A stretch of 64,000 bases of DNA from DASWJZ01 sp963792885. GTDB taxonomy: Bacteria > Pseudomonadota > Alphaproteobacteria > Rhizobiales > Afifellaceae. A model generated the notes under the pieces. That model ran no database searches and had not been told where the DNA came from. It saw only the letters and a list, made by a program, of their open reading frames with translations. Positions 28,052 through 37,672 of this stretch are shown here, piece by piece (position 1 is the stretch's first letter; every line of letters begins with the position of its first letter). The DNA is taken from positions 930,001-994,000 of the forward strand of contig CAWBXX010000002.1 in the NCBI GenBank assembly GCA_963792885.1, written 5' to 3'. Position numbers and translations under genes: made by a program.

Positions 28052-29064
28052 GCGCCGCTACGAAGCAGATACGGCTCGCCGATCTTGCGACGATCCCCGA
28101 CGCTTGGCAGGGCGGCGTGATTGCCATCGGCAACTTCGACGGGGTGCACCGAGGCCACCAGGCAGTGCTTCGCGAGGCACTCGCCAAGGCGGAAAGCCTC
28201 GGCGCGCCATGTCTCATGCTCACCTTCGAGCCGCATCCGCGCGCTTTCTTTTCCGGTCGGCCGATCTTCCGGCTTACCCCGGCGCCGCTTAAGGCCGCGC
28301 TCGCCGCAGCGCTCGGCCTCGATGGCGTGATCATCGTTCCCTTCGGCCGGGCGGTCGCAGAGACGAGCGCGGAGGATTTCGTCGGTGGCACGCTGATTGA
28401 GCGGCTCGCGATACGCGCGGCCGTGACCGGCTACGATTTCCATTTCGGAAAAGCGCGTCGCGGCACGCCGCAATTTCTGTTGGAACAAGGGCACCGCCGC
28501 GGCTTCTCGGTCGCCATCGTCGACGCCCTGCGCGACGGCGCGGACGCAGTCTCCGCCACGCGCGTCCGCGCGGCGCTTTCGGAAGGCGATGTCGCTGCGA
28601 CGAACGAACTGCTCGGCTGGAGCTTCTCCGTCTCCGCCGAAGTGGTGCGGGGTGATGGCCGCGGACGCGATCTCGGCTATCCGACCGCGAACATGACGCT
28701 TGATCCGGCCTGCGAGCTCGCGCACGGCATCTATGCGGTGCGCTTTCTCGGCGTTGATGGCATCGTCCGCGACGGCGTCGCGAGCTACGGACGCCGGCCG
28801 ACATTCGGCGGCGGCGAGCCGGTGCTGGAAACTTTCGTGTTCGACTATTCCGGCGACCTCTACGGGAAGACGGCGCTTGTCTCCTTCCATGGCTTCATTC
28901 GCGGCGAGGAGAGCTTCGACAGCGTCGCCGCGCTCGTCGCTCAAATGGATCGCGATTCGATCGACGCGCGCGCCATCCTCGAGCGGACGCCGCCGGGCGA
29001 CCTCGACGAGAAGGTCTTCGCCGCGTGGAGCAGCTCTTTAAGAGACGATCGTAGAAGCCAGTAA
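28048..29064 (+). CDS. ribF: Bifunctional riboflavin kinase/FAD synthetase
   Basis: 338-residue enzyme converting riboflavin to FMN and then FAD. The N-terminal FAD synthetase domain shows IAIGNFDGVHRGHQAVL with the HxGH nucleotidyltransferase signature, and TGYDFHFGKARRGTPQFL. The C-terminal kinase domain begins about residue 185 and has GRDLGYPTANMTL with the PTAN motif, and GIYAVRF. It overlaps the HAD gene by 4 nt and is convergent with the YqaA-like gene 3 nt away. Confidence 0.95.
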   Translation: MSAATKQIRLADLATIPDAWQGGVIAIGNFDGVHRGHQAVLREALAKAESLGAPCLMLTFEPHPRAFFSGRPIFRLTPAPLKAALAAALGLDGVIIVPFGRAVAETSAEDFVGGTLIERLAIRAAVTGYDFHFGKARRGTPQFLLEQGHRRGFSVAIVDALRDGADAVSATRVRAALSEGDVAATNELLGWSFSVSAEVVRGDGRGRDLGYPTANMTLDPACELAHGIYAVRFLGVDGIVRDGVASYGRRPTFGGGEPVLETFVFDYSGDLYGKTALVSFHGFIRGEESFDSVAALVAQMDRDSIDARAILERTPPGDLDEKVFAAWSSSLRDDRRSQ

Positions 29065-29067
29065 GCG

Positions 29068-29640
29068 CTACAGATATCGGAGCGCCAGGAAGCCCGCGAC
29101 GATGGCGGCGACGACGATCGCGGTGGTCAAGTAGAGGCGGCGCTCGACGATCGCCAGGATCGCCGGCCCGTAGCGCTTGAGCACGAATGCGACCAGGAAG
29201 AACCGCACGCCGCGCGTCGCGATCGAAGCGACGACGAAAACAGGGAAGTTGAAGGCCGCGAGACCGGAGGCGATCGTCACCAGCTTGTAGGGGATCGGCG
29301 TCGCGCCCTTGATGAGGATGACCCAGACGCCCCATTCGGCGTACCATTGGCGGAAGGTTTGAAGCCCCCCGGCATGTCCCATGAGCGTGAGCAGGCTCTC
29401 CCCGAGATCGCTCAGGAAATAGCCGATGGCGTAGCCGAGGATGCCGCCGAGCACCGAGGCGACGGTGCAGATGCCGGCGTAGGTGTAGGCCTTCTCCGGC
29501 CGCGCCAGAACCATGGGGGCGAGCACCGCGTCCGGCGGTACCGGAAAGAAGGAGCTCTCCGCGAAGGAGATCGCCGCAAGCCACCACTGAGCCTTGGGGC
29601 TGCCGGCAAGTGACATGACGAGGCGGTAGAGCTGATGCAT
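29068..29640 (-). CDS. YqaA-family membrane protein (DedA/SNARE-associated fold)
   Basis: 190-residue inner-membrane protein with about four to five hydrophobic segments. It begins MHQLYRLVMSLAGSPKAQWW, and the conserved YqaA core SFAESSFFPVPPDAVLAPMV and ILIKGATPIPYKLVTIASGL is clear. Proteins of this fold are linked to lipid scrambling or envelope homeostasis, but the exact role of YqaA is not settled. It is convergent with ribF, only 3 nt from its end. Confidence 0.88.
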   Translation of the reverse strand: MHQLYRLVMSLAGSPKAQWWLAAISFAESSFFPVPPDAVLAPMVLARPEKAYTYAGICTVASVLGGILGYAIGYFLSDLGESLLTLMGHAGGLQTFRQWYAEWGVWVILIKGATPIPYKLVTIASGLAAFNFPVFVVASIATRGVRFFLVAFVLKRYGPAILAIVERRLYLTTAIVVAAIVAGFLALRYL

Positions 29641-30020
29641 CGGCGGCGTATGGACGACTTCGGCGCATCCGCAAAGCCGCCTCTGCGAATGTCCTTTGTC
29701 CGCGCGGCCTCTATCTGCTTCGCGGCGGCAGCGCCTGAGCGTTCGAGTGGAGCCGGCCCCTCAAGCCCGGGACCTCGCGTATACTCTTCAAAAGCGACGA
29801 GACTTTATCACGGGAGGCTTATCGGTCAGCTAACTGGGGCGCCCGGATTCCGATGCTCCGCCGGTAGTCCATGCTGTAGAGCCTGTTCTCACACTCGTGA
29901 TCTGGCGATCCGCGTCACTCGCTGCCTGCAACCTCATGGCTTGCGATCCGGCATTCGTGTCGCCTCCACCGGGTCCAGTCACCTGGGATCCGGCCTGCAA
30001 ATCGAGATGCGGAGCAAGAC
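29641..30020. other. 380-nt intergenic region, no supported gene
   Basis: Lies between the divergent YqaA-like gene and the serine hydrolase. Short frames cross it but none has family features or a ribosome-binding site. It contains a GTATACTC element near 29,776 that could be a -10 box, but I see no matching -35. GC is somewhat lower than in the genes. It probably carries the two divergent promoters. Confidence 0.5.
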
Positions 30021-31190
30021 GTGCGCATTCCAGGACATGGCGAAATAAGCACAAGTCTCGTCGCCGCCGTCGCGGCAATAGCGCTTTGCGCAGGGCTTGG
30101 CGTTCGCCCCGCCGCCGCGGAGGACAAAGCGCTCGCGGAGGCCGTCGAGTTTACCGGCGCCGTGCTGTTCCTGGAGAACAAGGTCCCCGGACTCGTCATC
30201 GGCGCCACCCGCAATGGCGAGACCGCAGTCGCCGGTTTCGGAGTGACCGGCGACACATCGGGCAAGGAGCCGGACGGCGACACTCTGATGCGAATAGGCT
30301 CCATAACCAAGGCCTTCACCGGCGCGAGCCTCGCGAGCCTCGTTGCCGACGGCTCCGTGGCGCTCACCGACCCGGTCGAGAAGCACCTCGATTGGGGGGT
30401 CACAGTTCCTTCACGCGACGGGCACGTCATCCGGCTCATCGATCTCGCCACGCACACGTCCGGCCTGCCGAGGGAGGTGCAGCGCGAGCCGGGGCCGCCG
30501 GACGATCCCTTCGTCACGCTGACCGCCGAGACCTACGCCAAAGCCCTCGACGCCGACCCGCTGATCTACCCGCCCGGCACCGGAATGCTTTATTCCAACT
30601 TCGCCTTCGACGTGCTCAGCGCCGCGCTCGGCAATGCGGCGGGCAAGCCGTATTCCGAGGTCCTCAAGGAGCGCGTCCTTGACCCGGCCGGCCTTAACGA
30701 CACCGTCCTGACGCTTCGCGAGGGCGATGCGGACCGGCTGATGCAGGGCCACAATTTCGATGGCTCGGCGCTGCCCGACGTCAAGGCGACTCCGATCATG
30801 GCGGGAGCGAGCTCGCTCTATTCGACGACCAACGACATGCTCAAATGGCTCAACTGGCATATGGACCGGTTCTCGCCGGACAATGCCGAGATGCGGATCA
30901 TCGACCACGCCGCCTACGTCTATCGTGACGGTCTCGGGCTGGTTTACGGGCTCGACGAGTCCGGCCGCATGGACGCGATGTCGCTCGGCTGGGTCGTCAT
31001 GGAGCCGGAAGGCGACCGTCCGCTCATCCTGCAAAAGGCGGGCGGTCTGCAGGGCATGTTCGTCTACTGCGCCTTCACCCCGGCCCGCGGCGTTGGCGCC
31101 TTCGTCGCCATCAATGAGTCCAACTTCGGTGCGGCGATGGGGATGGCGACGGTCGTCAACGACCTCATCGCTTCGCTCGCGCCCCGCTGA
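30021..31190 (+). CDS. Serine hydrolase, beta-lactamase class C / AmpH-like
   Basis: 389-residue penicillin-recognising serine hydrolase. The start is a GTG at 30021 with GGAGC just upstream. A signal peptide ends GVRPAAA|E. Motifs: SxxK in MRIGSITKAFTGASL (nucleophile Ser and Lys), YxN in GMLYSNFAFDVLS, and a KxGG form (LILQKAGGLQGM) in place of KTG. The region ATPIMAGASSLYSTTNDMLK is as in AmpH-type D-Ala-D-Ala carboxypeptidase/endopeptidases. A periplasmic peptidoglycan or peptide substrate is likely; a true beta-lactamase is less likely. It stands alone. Confidence 0.85.
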   Translation: MRIPGHGEISTSLVAAVAAIALCAGLGVRPAAAEDKALAEAVEFTGAVLFLENKVPGLVIGATRNGETAVAGFGVTGDTSGKEPDGDTLMRIGSITKAFTGASLASLVADGSVALTDPVEKHLDWGVTVPSRDGHVIRLIDLATHTSGLPREVQREPGPPDDPFVTLTAETYAKALDADPLIYPPGTGMLYSNFAFDVLSAALGNAAGKPYSEVLKERVLDPAGLNDTVLTLREGDADRLMQGHNFDGSALPDVKATPIMAGASSLYSTTNDMLKWLNWHMDRFSPDNAEMRIIDHAAYVYRDGLGLVYGLDESGRMDAMSLGWVVMEPEGDRPLILQKAGGLQGMFVYCAFTPARGVGAFVAINESNFGAAMGMATVVNDLIASLAPR

Positions 31191-31230
31191 GGCGCGAAGC
31201 GGTCGGGTTGGCTCGCGTCGGCGAGATGCA

Positions 31231-31250
31231 CGACATGCCCGAGCATGTCG
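31231..31250. other. Stem-loop between serine hydrolase and ileS
   Basis: Perfect 8-bp stem CGACATGC-CCGA-GCATGTCG, 40 nt after the hydrolase stop, without a U tract. It may be a weak terminator. The rest of the 298-nt gap (31191-31488) holds no gene that I can support and should contain the ileS promoter. Confidence 0.4.
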
Positions 31251-31488
31251 TCTCCGCACGCTACATGACCCGCAGTGGAAGAACCGCGGAAACGTAGGCG
31301 TTTCGGCGCTTCACTTGCTCGCTGCCCTCCGCTAAGAACCCCGCAATGACGCGTATTTCTGCGCCGATCGCACGAATTATCGGCCCGGCCTCGCTCTGAC
31401 GGGGCCGGGACGGCCGGCTTTCGGCCCGAGTCGCGCGCGAGAGCGCGGCCATCCACACCACAATGCGTTCGAGCCTCAAGGCTGAGAG

Positions 31489-34455
31489 ATGAGCGACAAG
31501 AAGGGCGCTTCCGCACGATCCGGCGCCAAATCGACGCCCGAAGCGGACAAGGGCCGCGACTACTCCGAGACTCTGTTCCTGCCGAAGACGAATTTTCCGA
31601 TGCGCGCGGGCCTGCCGCAGCGCGAGCCGGAGATCAGGAAGCGCTGGGATCAGATGGACCTCTATCGCCGCCAGCGCGAGCAGGCGAAGGGGCGTGAGAA
31701 GTACATCCTCCACGACGGTCCGCCTTACGCGAACGGCCACATCCACATCGGAACGGGCCTGAACAAGATCCTGAAGGACGTGGTGTCGCGTTCGCACCAG
31801 ATGCTCGGCTATGATTCCAACTACGTCCCGGGATGGGACTGTCACGGCCTCCCGATTGAATGGAAGATCGAGGAGGAGTACCGCGCCAAGGGCAAGAACA
31901 AGGACGCGGTGCCGATCAACGAGTTCCGCGGCGAATGCCGCGACTTTGCGCGCCACTGGATGGCGGTGCAGACGGAAGAGTTCAAGCGCCTCGGCGTGAT
32001 CGGCGACTTCGACAATCCCTATACGACGATGTCGAACGAGGCGGAGGCGACGATCGCCGCCGAGCTGATGAAGTTCGCAATGTCGGACCAGCTCTATCGC
32101 GGCTCGAAGCCGGTGATGTGGTCGGTGGTGGAGAAGACGGCACTCGCCGAAGCTGAGGTCGAATATCAGGACTACACGTCCGACACCGTCTGGGTGAAGT
32201 TCCCGGTGTCGTCAGGGCCGCGTACGCTGCGCGGCGCCTCGGTTGTCATCTGGACGACGACGCCCTGGACAATTCCGGGGAATCGCGCCGTCAGCTATTC
32301 GCCGAAGGTCACCTACGGGCTCTACGCGGTGACAGCCGCGCCGGAGGGAAATTGGGCGAAAGCCGGCGATCGCTACGTGCTCGCTGACACGCTCGCCTCC
32401 GACGTTATGAAGCAGGCGCGCGTGGAGAGCTTCGAGCGGCTTGCGCAGGTGCCCGCGGAGGACTTCGAGACGCTTGTCCTGACGCATCCGCTGAAGCATG
32501 CCGGGCTCGGCGGCTACCAGTTCGACGTGCCCCTTCTTCCGGGCGAGCACGTCACCGAGGACGCCGGCACCGGCTTCGTCCACACTGCGCCCGGCCACGG
32601 CCGCGAGGACTTCGACATCTGGATGGAGCACCGGCGTGAGCTCGAAGAGAGCGGCGTCGACACCACGATCCCCTACACGGTCGATGCCGACGGAAAATTC
32701 ACCGCCGATGCGCCGGGCTTCGAAGGACGTCAGGTCATCACCGAGAAGGGCGAGAAAGGCGACGCTAACGCCGCCGTCGTCGATGCGCTCGCAAAAGCCG
32801 GGATGCTGATCGCGCGCGGGCGGCTCAAGCACCAGTACCCGCATTCCTGGCGCTCCAAGAAGCCGGTGATCTTCCGCAACACGCCGCAATGGTTCATCCA
32901 CATGGACCGCGACATCGGCGGCAAGGATGACACGCTCCGTGAGCGCGCGCTGAAAGCCATCGCCGACACGCGCTTCGTCCCGGCCGCCGGGCAGAACCGG
33001 TTGCGCGGCATGATCGAGAACCGCCCCGACTGGGTGGTTTCGCGCCAGCGCGCCTGGGGCGTGCCGATCGCCGTCTTCGTGAAGCCGGACACGGGCGAAG
33101 TCCTGAAGGACGAGGCCGTCAACGCCCGCATCGTCGCCGCCTTCCGCGAGGAGGGAGCGGACGCTTGGTTCAAGGACGGAGCGAAGGAGCGCTTCCTCGG
33201 CAATTCACACAACACGGGCGAATGGGAGAAGGTCGACGACATCCTCGACGTATGGTTCGATTCAGGCTCGACCCATGCCTTCGTGCTTGAGCAGCGGGCG
33301 GACCTGAAATGGCCGGCCTCGCTCTACCTCGAAGGCTCCGACCAGCATCGCGGCTGGTTTCATTCCTCGTTGCTTGAGAGCTGTGGCACGCGTGGCCGCG
33401 CACCTTATGACGCAGTGCTGACCCACGGTTTCGTCATGGCCGAGGACGGCCGCAAGATGTCGAAGTCGCTTGGCAATCAGGTGACGCCACAGCAGGTGAT
33501 CGAGCAGTCGGGCGCCGACATCCTGAGGCTCTGGGTTGTCTCCTCCGACTACGCGGAAGATCTTCGCATCGGCCAGGAGATTCTGAAGACCAACGTCAAT
33601 TCCTACCGCAAGCTCAGGAACACAGTGCGCTGGATGCTGGGCTCGCTCGCGCATTTCCGCCCCGAGCTTCGCGTCCCCGAAGCCGACATGCCGGAGCTTG
33701 AGCGGCTGATTCTCTCGGAGCTCGCGCGTCTCGACGTGCTCGTGCGCGAGGCCTATGCGGCATTCGACTTCAAGCGCATCTATTTCGCGCTTTTCGCCTT
33801 CATGACCAACGATCTCTCCGCCTTCTATTTCGACGTCAGGAAGGACAGGCTCTATTGCGATCCGGCGTCGTCAGTCGCGCGCCACGCCGCGCTGACGGTG
33901 ATCGATATCCTCTTCGACACGCTCGTGCGCTGGCTCGCGCCAATGATCCCCTTCACCTGCGACGAGGCCTGGGCGGAGCGACACGCTTCGTCGGGTACCG
34001 TCCACCTTGAGCTCTTCCGCGATGTCCCCGTGTCGTGGCGCGACGAAGCGCTCGAAGCGAAGTGGGAGAGGGTGCTTCGGCTCCGCCGCGTCATCCTCGG
34101 CGCGCTGGAGGAAGCGCGTGTGAAGAAGGAGATCGGTGCCTCGCTTGAGGCGCGCGCCGTGCTCTTCCTTTCCGACGCGGAGCTCCTCGCGGCACTCGAC
34201 GGCGTCGACATGGCGGAAGTGGCGATCACGTCGGGCTTCGAGGTGCGTCCCCTCGAAGCGGCGCCCGAGAACGCCTTCCGCCTCCCGCAGGAGGCCGCCG
34301 CTGCGGTCGTGATCGAGCTTGCGTCCGGGCAAAAATGCGCGCGCTCCTGGAAATATTCCGAGGAGGTCGGCGCCGACCCCGACTATCCTGACGTGACGCC
34401 CCGCGATGCGGCGGCGCTTCGTGAATACGACGCTGCCAGGCAGGCGGCCGAATGA
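31489..34455 (+). CDS. ileS: Isoleucyl-tRNA synthetase
   Basis: 988-residue class I synthetase. The HIGH motif appears as YANGHIHIGTGLNKIL (about residue 85) and KMSKS as GRKMSKSLGNQV (about residue 655). The CP1 editing domain contains VVIWTTTPWTIPGNRAVSYS and GTGFVHTAPGHGREDFD. The C-terminus lacks the four-Cys zinc knuckle seen in E. coli IleS; only isolated Cys (KCARSWKY) remain. It overlaps lspA by 4 nt, the classic ileS-lspA arrangement. Length and motifs fit an intact gene. Confidence 0.97.
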   Translation: MSDKKGASARSGAKSTPEADKGRDYSETLFLPKTNFPMRAGLPQREPEIRKRWDQMDLYRRQREQAKGREKYILHDGPPYANGHIHIGTGLNKILKDVVSRSHQMLGYDSNYVPGWDCHGLPIEWKIEEEYRAKGKNKDAVPINEFRGECRDFARHWMAVQTEEFKRLGVIGDFDNPYTTMSNEAEATIAAELMKFAMSDQLYRGSKPVMWSVVEKTALAEAEVEYQDYTSDTVWVKFPVSSGPRTLRGASVVIWTTTPWTIPGNRAVSYSPKVTYGLYAVTAAPEGNWAKAGDRYVLADTLASDVMKQARVESFERLAQVPAEDFETLVLTHPLKHAGLGGYQFDVPLLPGEHVTEDAGTGFVHTAPGHGREDFDIWMEHRRELEESGVDTTIPYTVDADGKFTADAPGFEGRQVITEKGEKGDANAAVVDALAKAGMLIARGRLKHQYPHSWRSKKPVIFRNTPQWFIHMDRDIGGKDDTLRERALKAIADTRFVPAAGQNRLRGMIENRPDWVVSRQRAWGVPIAVFVKPDTGEVLKDEAVNARIVAAFREEGADAWFKDGAKERFLGNSHNTGEWEKVDDILDVWFDSGSTHAFVLEQRADLKWPASLYLEGSDQHRGWFHSSLLESCGTRGRAPYDAVLTHGFVMAEDGRKMSKSLGNQVTPQQVIEQSGADILRLWVVSSDYAEDLRIGQEILKTNVNSYRKLRNTVRWMLGSLAHFRPELRVPEADMPELERLILSELARLDVLVREAYAAFDFKRIYFALFAFMTNDLSAFYFDVRKDRLYCDPASSVARHAALTVIDILFDTLVRWLAPMIPFTCDEAWAERHASSGTVHLELFRDVPVSWRDEALEAKWERVLRLRRVILGALEEARVKKEIGASLEARAVLFLSDAELLAALDGVDMAEVAITSGFEVRPLEAAPENAFRLPQEAAAAVVIELASGQKCARSWKYSEEVGADPDYPDVTPRDAAALREYDAARQAAE

Positions 34456-34949
34456 GCAACACGCGCCGCGGTCGCGTCGCCGGCTTTTCGGTCGCGCTCC
34501 TCGGCGTCGTGATCGATCAGGCGCACAAGCTCTTCATGCTCGGGCCGTTCGGGATCGAGGAAAAGGGTCACGCGCCGCTGACGCCGTTTCTCGATCTCGT
34601 CCTCGTCTGGAACCGCGGCGTGAGCTACGGCCTCCTCACGCAGGACAGCGAGTTCGGACGCTGGCTCCTGGTCGCGCTCGGGATCGTCGGCACGGTGCTC
34701 TTCTCCTGGTGGCTCTGGGTGACGCGTGGAATGCTCGCGAGCCTCTCCCTCGGCCTCATCATCGGCGGCGCGCTGTCGAACGTGATCGACCGCCTCGCCT
34801 ATGGCGCAGTTGCGGATTTCTTCCTGTTCCACGTCGGCGGCTTCGAATGGTACGTCTTTAACCTTGCGGACGCGTGGATCGTGGCCGGCGCCGTCGGTCT
34901 GGTGCTGGCCTGGGCCTTGGAACGCCCCGAAATCGCCACGGAAGCGTGA
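34452..34949 (+). CDS. lspA: Lipoprotein signal peptidase (signal peptidase II)
   Basis: 165-residue inner-membrane aspartyl protease that cleaves prolipoproteins after lipidation. Four membrane segments are visible. The catalytic Asp residues are in SNVIDRLAYGAVADFFLFHV and VFNLADAWIVAGAVG. The conserved NRGVSYGLL near the second helix is the family N-R-G box. It starts within the ileS stop (ATGA) and is followed by a lipoprotein gene that would be a substrate of this enzyme. Confidence 0.95.
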   Translation: MSNTRRGRVAGFSVALLGVVIDQAHKLFMLGPFGIEEKGHAPLTPFLDLVLVWNRGVSYGLLTQDSEFGRWLLVALGIVGTVLFSWWLWVTRGMLASLSLGLIIGGALSNVIDRLAYGAVADFFLFHVGGFEWYVFNLADAWIVAGAVGLVLAWALERPEIATEA

Positions 34950-34965
34950 GAACGCCAGGGTTTGA

Positions 34966-34982
34966 CCCGCCCCTGGGGCGGG
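34966..34982. terminator. GC-rich hairpin after lspA
   Basis: CCCGCCC-CTG-GGGCGGG, a perfect 7-bp stem 17 nt after the lspA stop, with no U run. It could attenuate or pause transcription before the lipoprotein gene. Confidence 0.3.
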
Positions 34983-35042
34983 AGGTCGCATGCCCGGCGC
35001 AGGCGTGCTATACGTTACCGGAATCGAAGGGTTTTTAGCGAA

Positions 35043-35684
35043 ATGGGGCGCCGTAGAATCTCGACATCTCTGATGGTTGTCGTGCTCGCCTCGCCGGTCG
35101 GGCTCGCCGGTTGCGCGGCGACGTCCACCTACGGCACGGGCGAGGCCCCGGAGGTCGCGCTTTTCCGCGAAATGACCGGTGGTCTGCTCTCAAGGGACAA
35201 GAAAGATCCGATCGACTACGAGCCGCGCGCACCGCTCGTCATGCCGCCGAATGCGAAGCAGCTGCCGCCTCCCGTGGAGACGGCTGCGGCGGCCGATCCC
35301 AACTGGCCGATCGACCCGAACGAGCGTGTCGTCGCAAGCGCCACCGACTCGGAGAATCCGCGAGACGTCGTCAACCAGTCAGTATATCATCGCCTGCGTC
35401 CGCTTGCCGATGCGATGCCTGAGGCACCGCGCAGCACCGTAGCCGCACAGGACGACCTCTCGATAGAGCGGGCGGAGCGCTCCAAGTTCGTCCACCAGGC
35501 CCAGCAGCAGAACGAGCAGTTCTCCAAGGCGCTTAACGACGCGAACGGCCTTTCGCACGAGGAGCGGCGCTATCTGACCGATCCGCCGCTTGCTTACCGC
35601 CAGCCGTCGGACACGGCGCCGACAGGGGAAGTCGAGACCGGCGTCAAGAAGCGCGGCTTCTGGCGCCGCTTGTTCGGCGGTTAA
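35043..35684 (+). CDS. Putative lipoprotein, DUF3035/BamF-like
   Basis: 213-residue protein with a lipobox (VGLAGC, Cys about residue 24), so probably an outer-membrane lipoprotein processed by LspA from the gene just upstream. The segment YEPRAPLVMPPNAKQLPPPV resembles the RAPLVVPP..LPPP pattern of DUF3035, the family that includes BamF of some Alphaproteobacteria. The rest is hydrophilic, with a short coiled region (ERSKFVHQAQQQNEQFSKAL) and a basic-aromatic end (KKRGFWRRLFGG). The position after lspA agrees with where DUF3035 genes are often found. The family assignment is moderate. Confidence 0.65.
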   Translation: MGRRRISTSLMVVVLASPVGLAGCAATSTYGTGEAPEVALFREMTGGLLSRDKKDPIDYEPRAPLVMPPNAKQLPPPVETAAAADPNWPIDPNERVVASATDSENPRDVVNQSVYHRLRPLADAMPEAPRSTVAAQDDLSIERAERSKFVHQAQQQNEQFSKALNDANGLSHEERRYLTDPPLAYRQPSDTAPTGEVETGVKKRGFWRRLFGG

Positions 35685-35751
35685 CCGGCTTTCCTCTCCG
35701 TCTGTTTTTTGTGAAAGTCCCGGCGGGATTCGCTTCCCGCGGAGCCGCATC

Positions 35752-37565
35752 GTGACGATTCGCCGCCTCCCCGAGCACGTCATCAACCGCATAGCCGCCG
35801 GCGAGGTGGTGGAGCGCCCCGCGAGCGTCGTGAAGGAACTCGCAGAGAACGCGCTCGACGCAGGCGCGCGGCGGATCGAGATCGTCACCGCCGGCGGCGG
35901 AAAGAGCCTGATCCGGGTCGGCGATAACGGCGTTGGCATGCGCCGCGATGATCTCGCGCTCGCTGTCTCCCGCCACTGCACCTCGAAGCTTCCCGGCGAC
36001 GATCTCGGTAAGATCGCGACCCTCGGCTTCCGCGGCGAGGCGCTCGCCTCGATCGGAGCAATGGCGCGGCTTGTCGTCGAATCGCGGCATCGCGATGAGG
36101 ATCACGCCTGGGCGATCGCGGTCGAAGGCGGGGCGGTGGGCGAGGCGCGGCCCGCAAGCCGCAATGCCGGCACGCAGATCGAGGTGCGCGATCTTTTCTT
36201 CGCCGTTCCGGCGCGGCTCAAGTTCCTTCGCTCCGACCGCGCCGAGGCGAACGCGGTGACCGAGGTCGTGCGTCGCCTCGCGCTCGCGCATCCGGACGTC
36301 GGCTTCACGCTCGCCGGACCGGATCGCCTGCCGCTAGACGTCGCGCCACAGGAGGGCGCCGGCGCGCGCGAGGCGCGTATGGCCGAGATCATTGGTGCGG
36401 CATTCCTGCAGGATTCCATGCCGATCGACGCGGAGCGCGAAGGGGTGCGGCTATCCGGCCGCGCCGGTCTCCCGACCTTCAACCGCGCCAACTCGCTGCA
36501 TCAGTTCATGTTCGTGAACGGCCGGCCGCTGCGCGATCCGCTTCTGACCGGAGCGCTTCGCGCCGCTTACGCGGATGTGCTCGCGCGCGATCGTTTTCCC
36601 GTCGCCGCGCTCTTCCTGGAGCTCGATCCGGCCGAGTTCGATGTGAACGTTCACCCTGCGAAGCTCGAAGTGCGCTTCCGCGATCCGGGCCTCGTCCGCG
36701 GGCTCCTCATTGGCGCGATCCGCGACGCGCTCGCCGCGCACGGCTTCCGCGCCGCACGGAGCGTCGGCGGCGATACGCTTGCCGCCTTTCGGCCCGAAAC
36801 GCCACGGCCCGGCACCACGCCGGCTTCGGCGCGCCACTCGCGAACGGCAACGGCGATGGCGGCTGGCAGGGCTGGGCAGCTCCGTCCGGATTTGGCGAGG
36901 CGGAGCAGGCCGGCTTCGCGGTCGTCGACCGGCCGTCCGCCGACACGCGCGCTTCCATCGCGGCGCCCGACGAGACACGGCTCGGGCGTCCGCTCGGCGC
37001 TGCGCGCGCACAGCTTCACGGCAACTACATCGTCGCCCAGACCGACGACGGCCTCGTCATCGTCGATCAGCACGCCGCGCACGAGCGGATCGTCTACGAG
37101 CGACTGAAGGCGGCGCTCGCCGGCCGTGCCATTCCGCGCCAGATGCTCCTCATCCCCGAAGTGGTCGAGCTTCCCGCCGACGACGTGGCGCGGCTTCTCT
37201 CACGCGCCGAGGAGCTTCGATCCGTCGGGCTTGCGATCGAGGCTTTCGGTCCCGGCGCGGTCGCCGTCACAGAGACCCCCGCGATGCTCGGCGAGATCGA
37301 CGCGGCGGCGCTTATTCGCGATATCGCCGACGATCTCGCCGAATGGGACGCCTCGACACGCCTCTCCGAGCGCCTCGACCATGTCGCGGCGACCATGGCC
37401 TGCTACGGCTCCGTCCGCTCCGGCCGCAAGCTCAAGCCGGAGGAGATGGACGCGCTCCTGCGCGAGATGGAGGCGACGCCGCAATCCGGTCAGTGCAATC
37501 ACGGCCGCCCGACCTACGTGGAACTGAAGCTCGCCGACGTGGAGCGCCTCTTCGGCCGCCGCTGA
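35752..37565 (+). CDS. mutL: DNA mismatch repair protein MutL, frame broken by one base
   Basis: MutL links MutS mismatch recognition to strand removal. The GTG at 35752 has GGAGCC upstream. The N-terminal GHKL ATPase motifs are VKELAENALDAGARRIEI, VGDNGVGMRRDDLA, TLGFRGEALASIGAMA and DVNVHPAKLEVRFRDP. The C-terminal part is in another frame and has DQHAAHERIVYE, matching the DQHA(X)2E(X)4E metal-binding motif of endonuclease-type MutL, plus ACYGSVRSGRKL and GQCNHGRPTYVEL. The shift falls in the linker between about 36,785 and 36,815, and one missing base would restore a protein of about 604 residues. Confidence 0.9.
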
Positions 37566-37672
37566 AACCGGAGCGCCGTCAGCTCCGTAGCTCTCTCGAA
37601 AGCGTTGAGTACGTGCTAGGCTTCTCTCGAAGGAAGAATTCCTGAGAGGCGCGGCCTGGGGGAGGATGGGCC

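Noticed and set aside
30021..31190. A beta-lactamase resistance gene
   Set aside because: SxxK and YxN are present, but the third motif is KAGG and the flanking sequence is AmpH-like. Nothing suggests acquisition or a resistance context.
34961..35014. A sigma-70 promoter before the lipoprotein gene (TTGACC ... TATACG)
   Set aside because: The two boxes are about 41 nt apart, far from the normal 16-18 nt spacing.
37143..37565. An independent MutL C-terminal domain gene
   Set aside because: Coding similarity to MutL continues upstream in the same frame to about 36,815 with no start site, so it is the second half of a frameshifted mutL.
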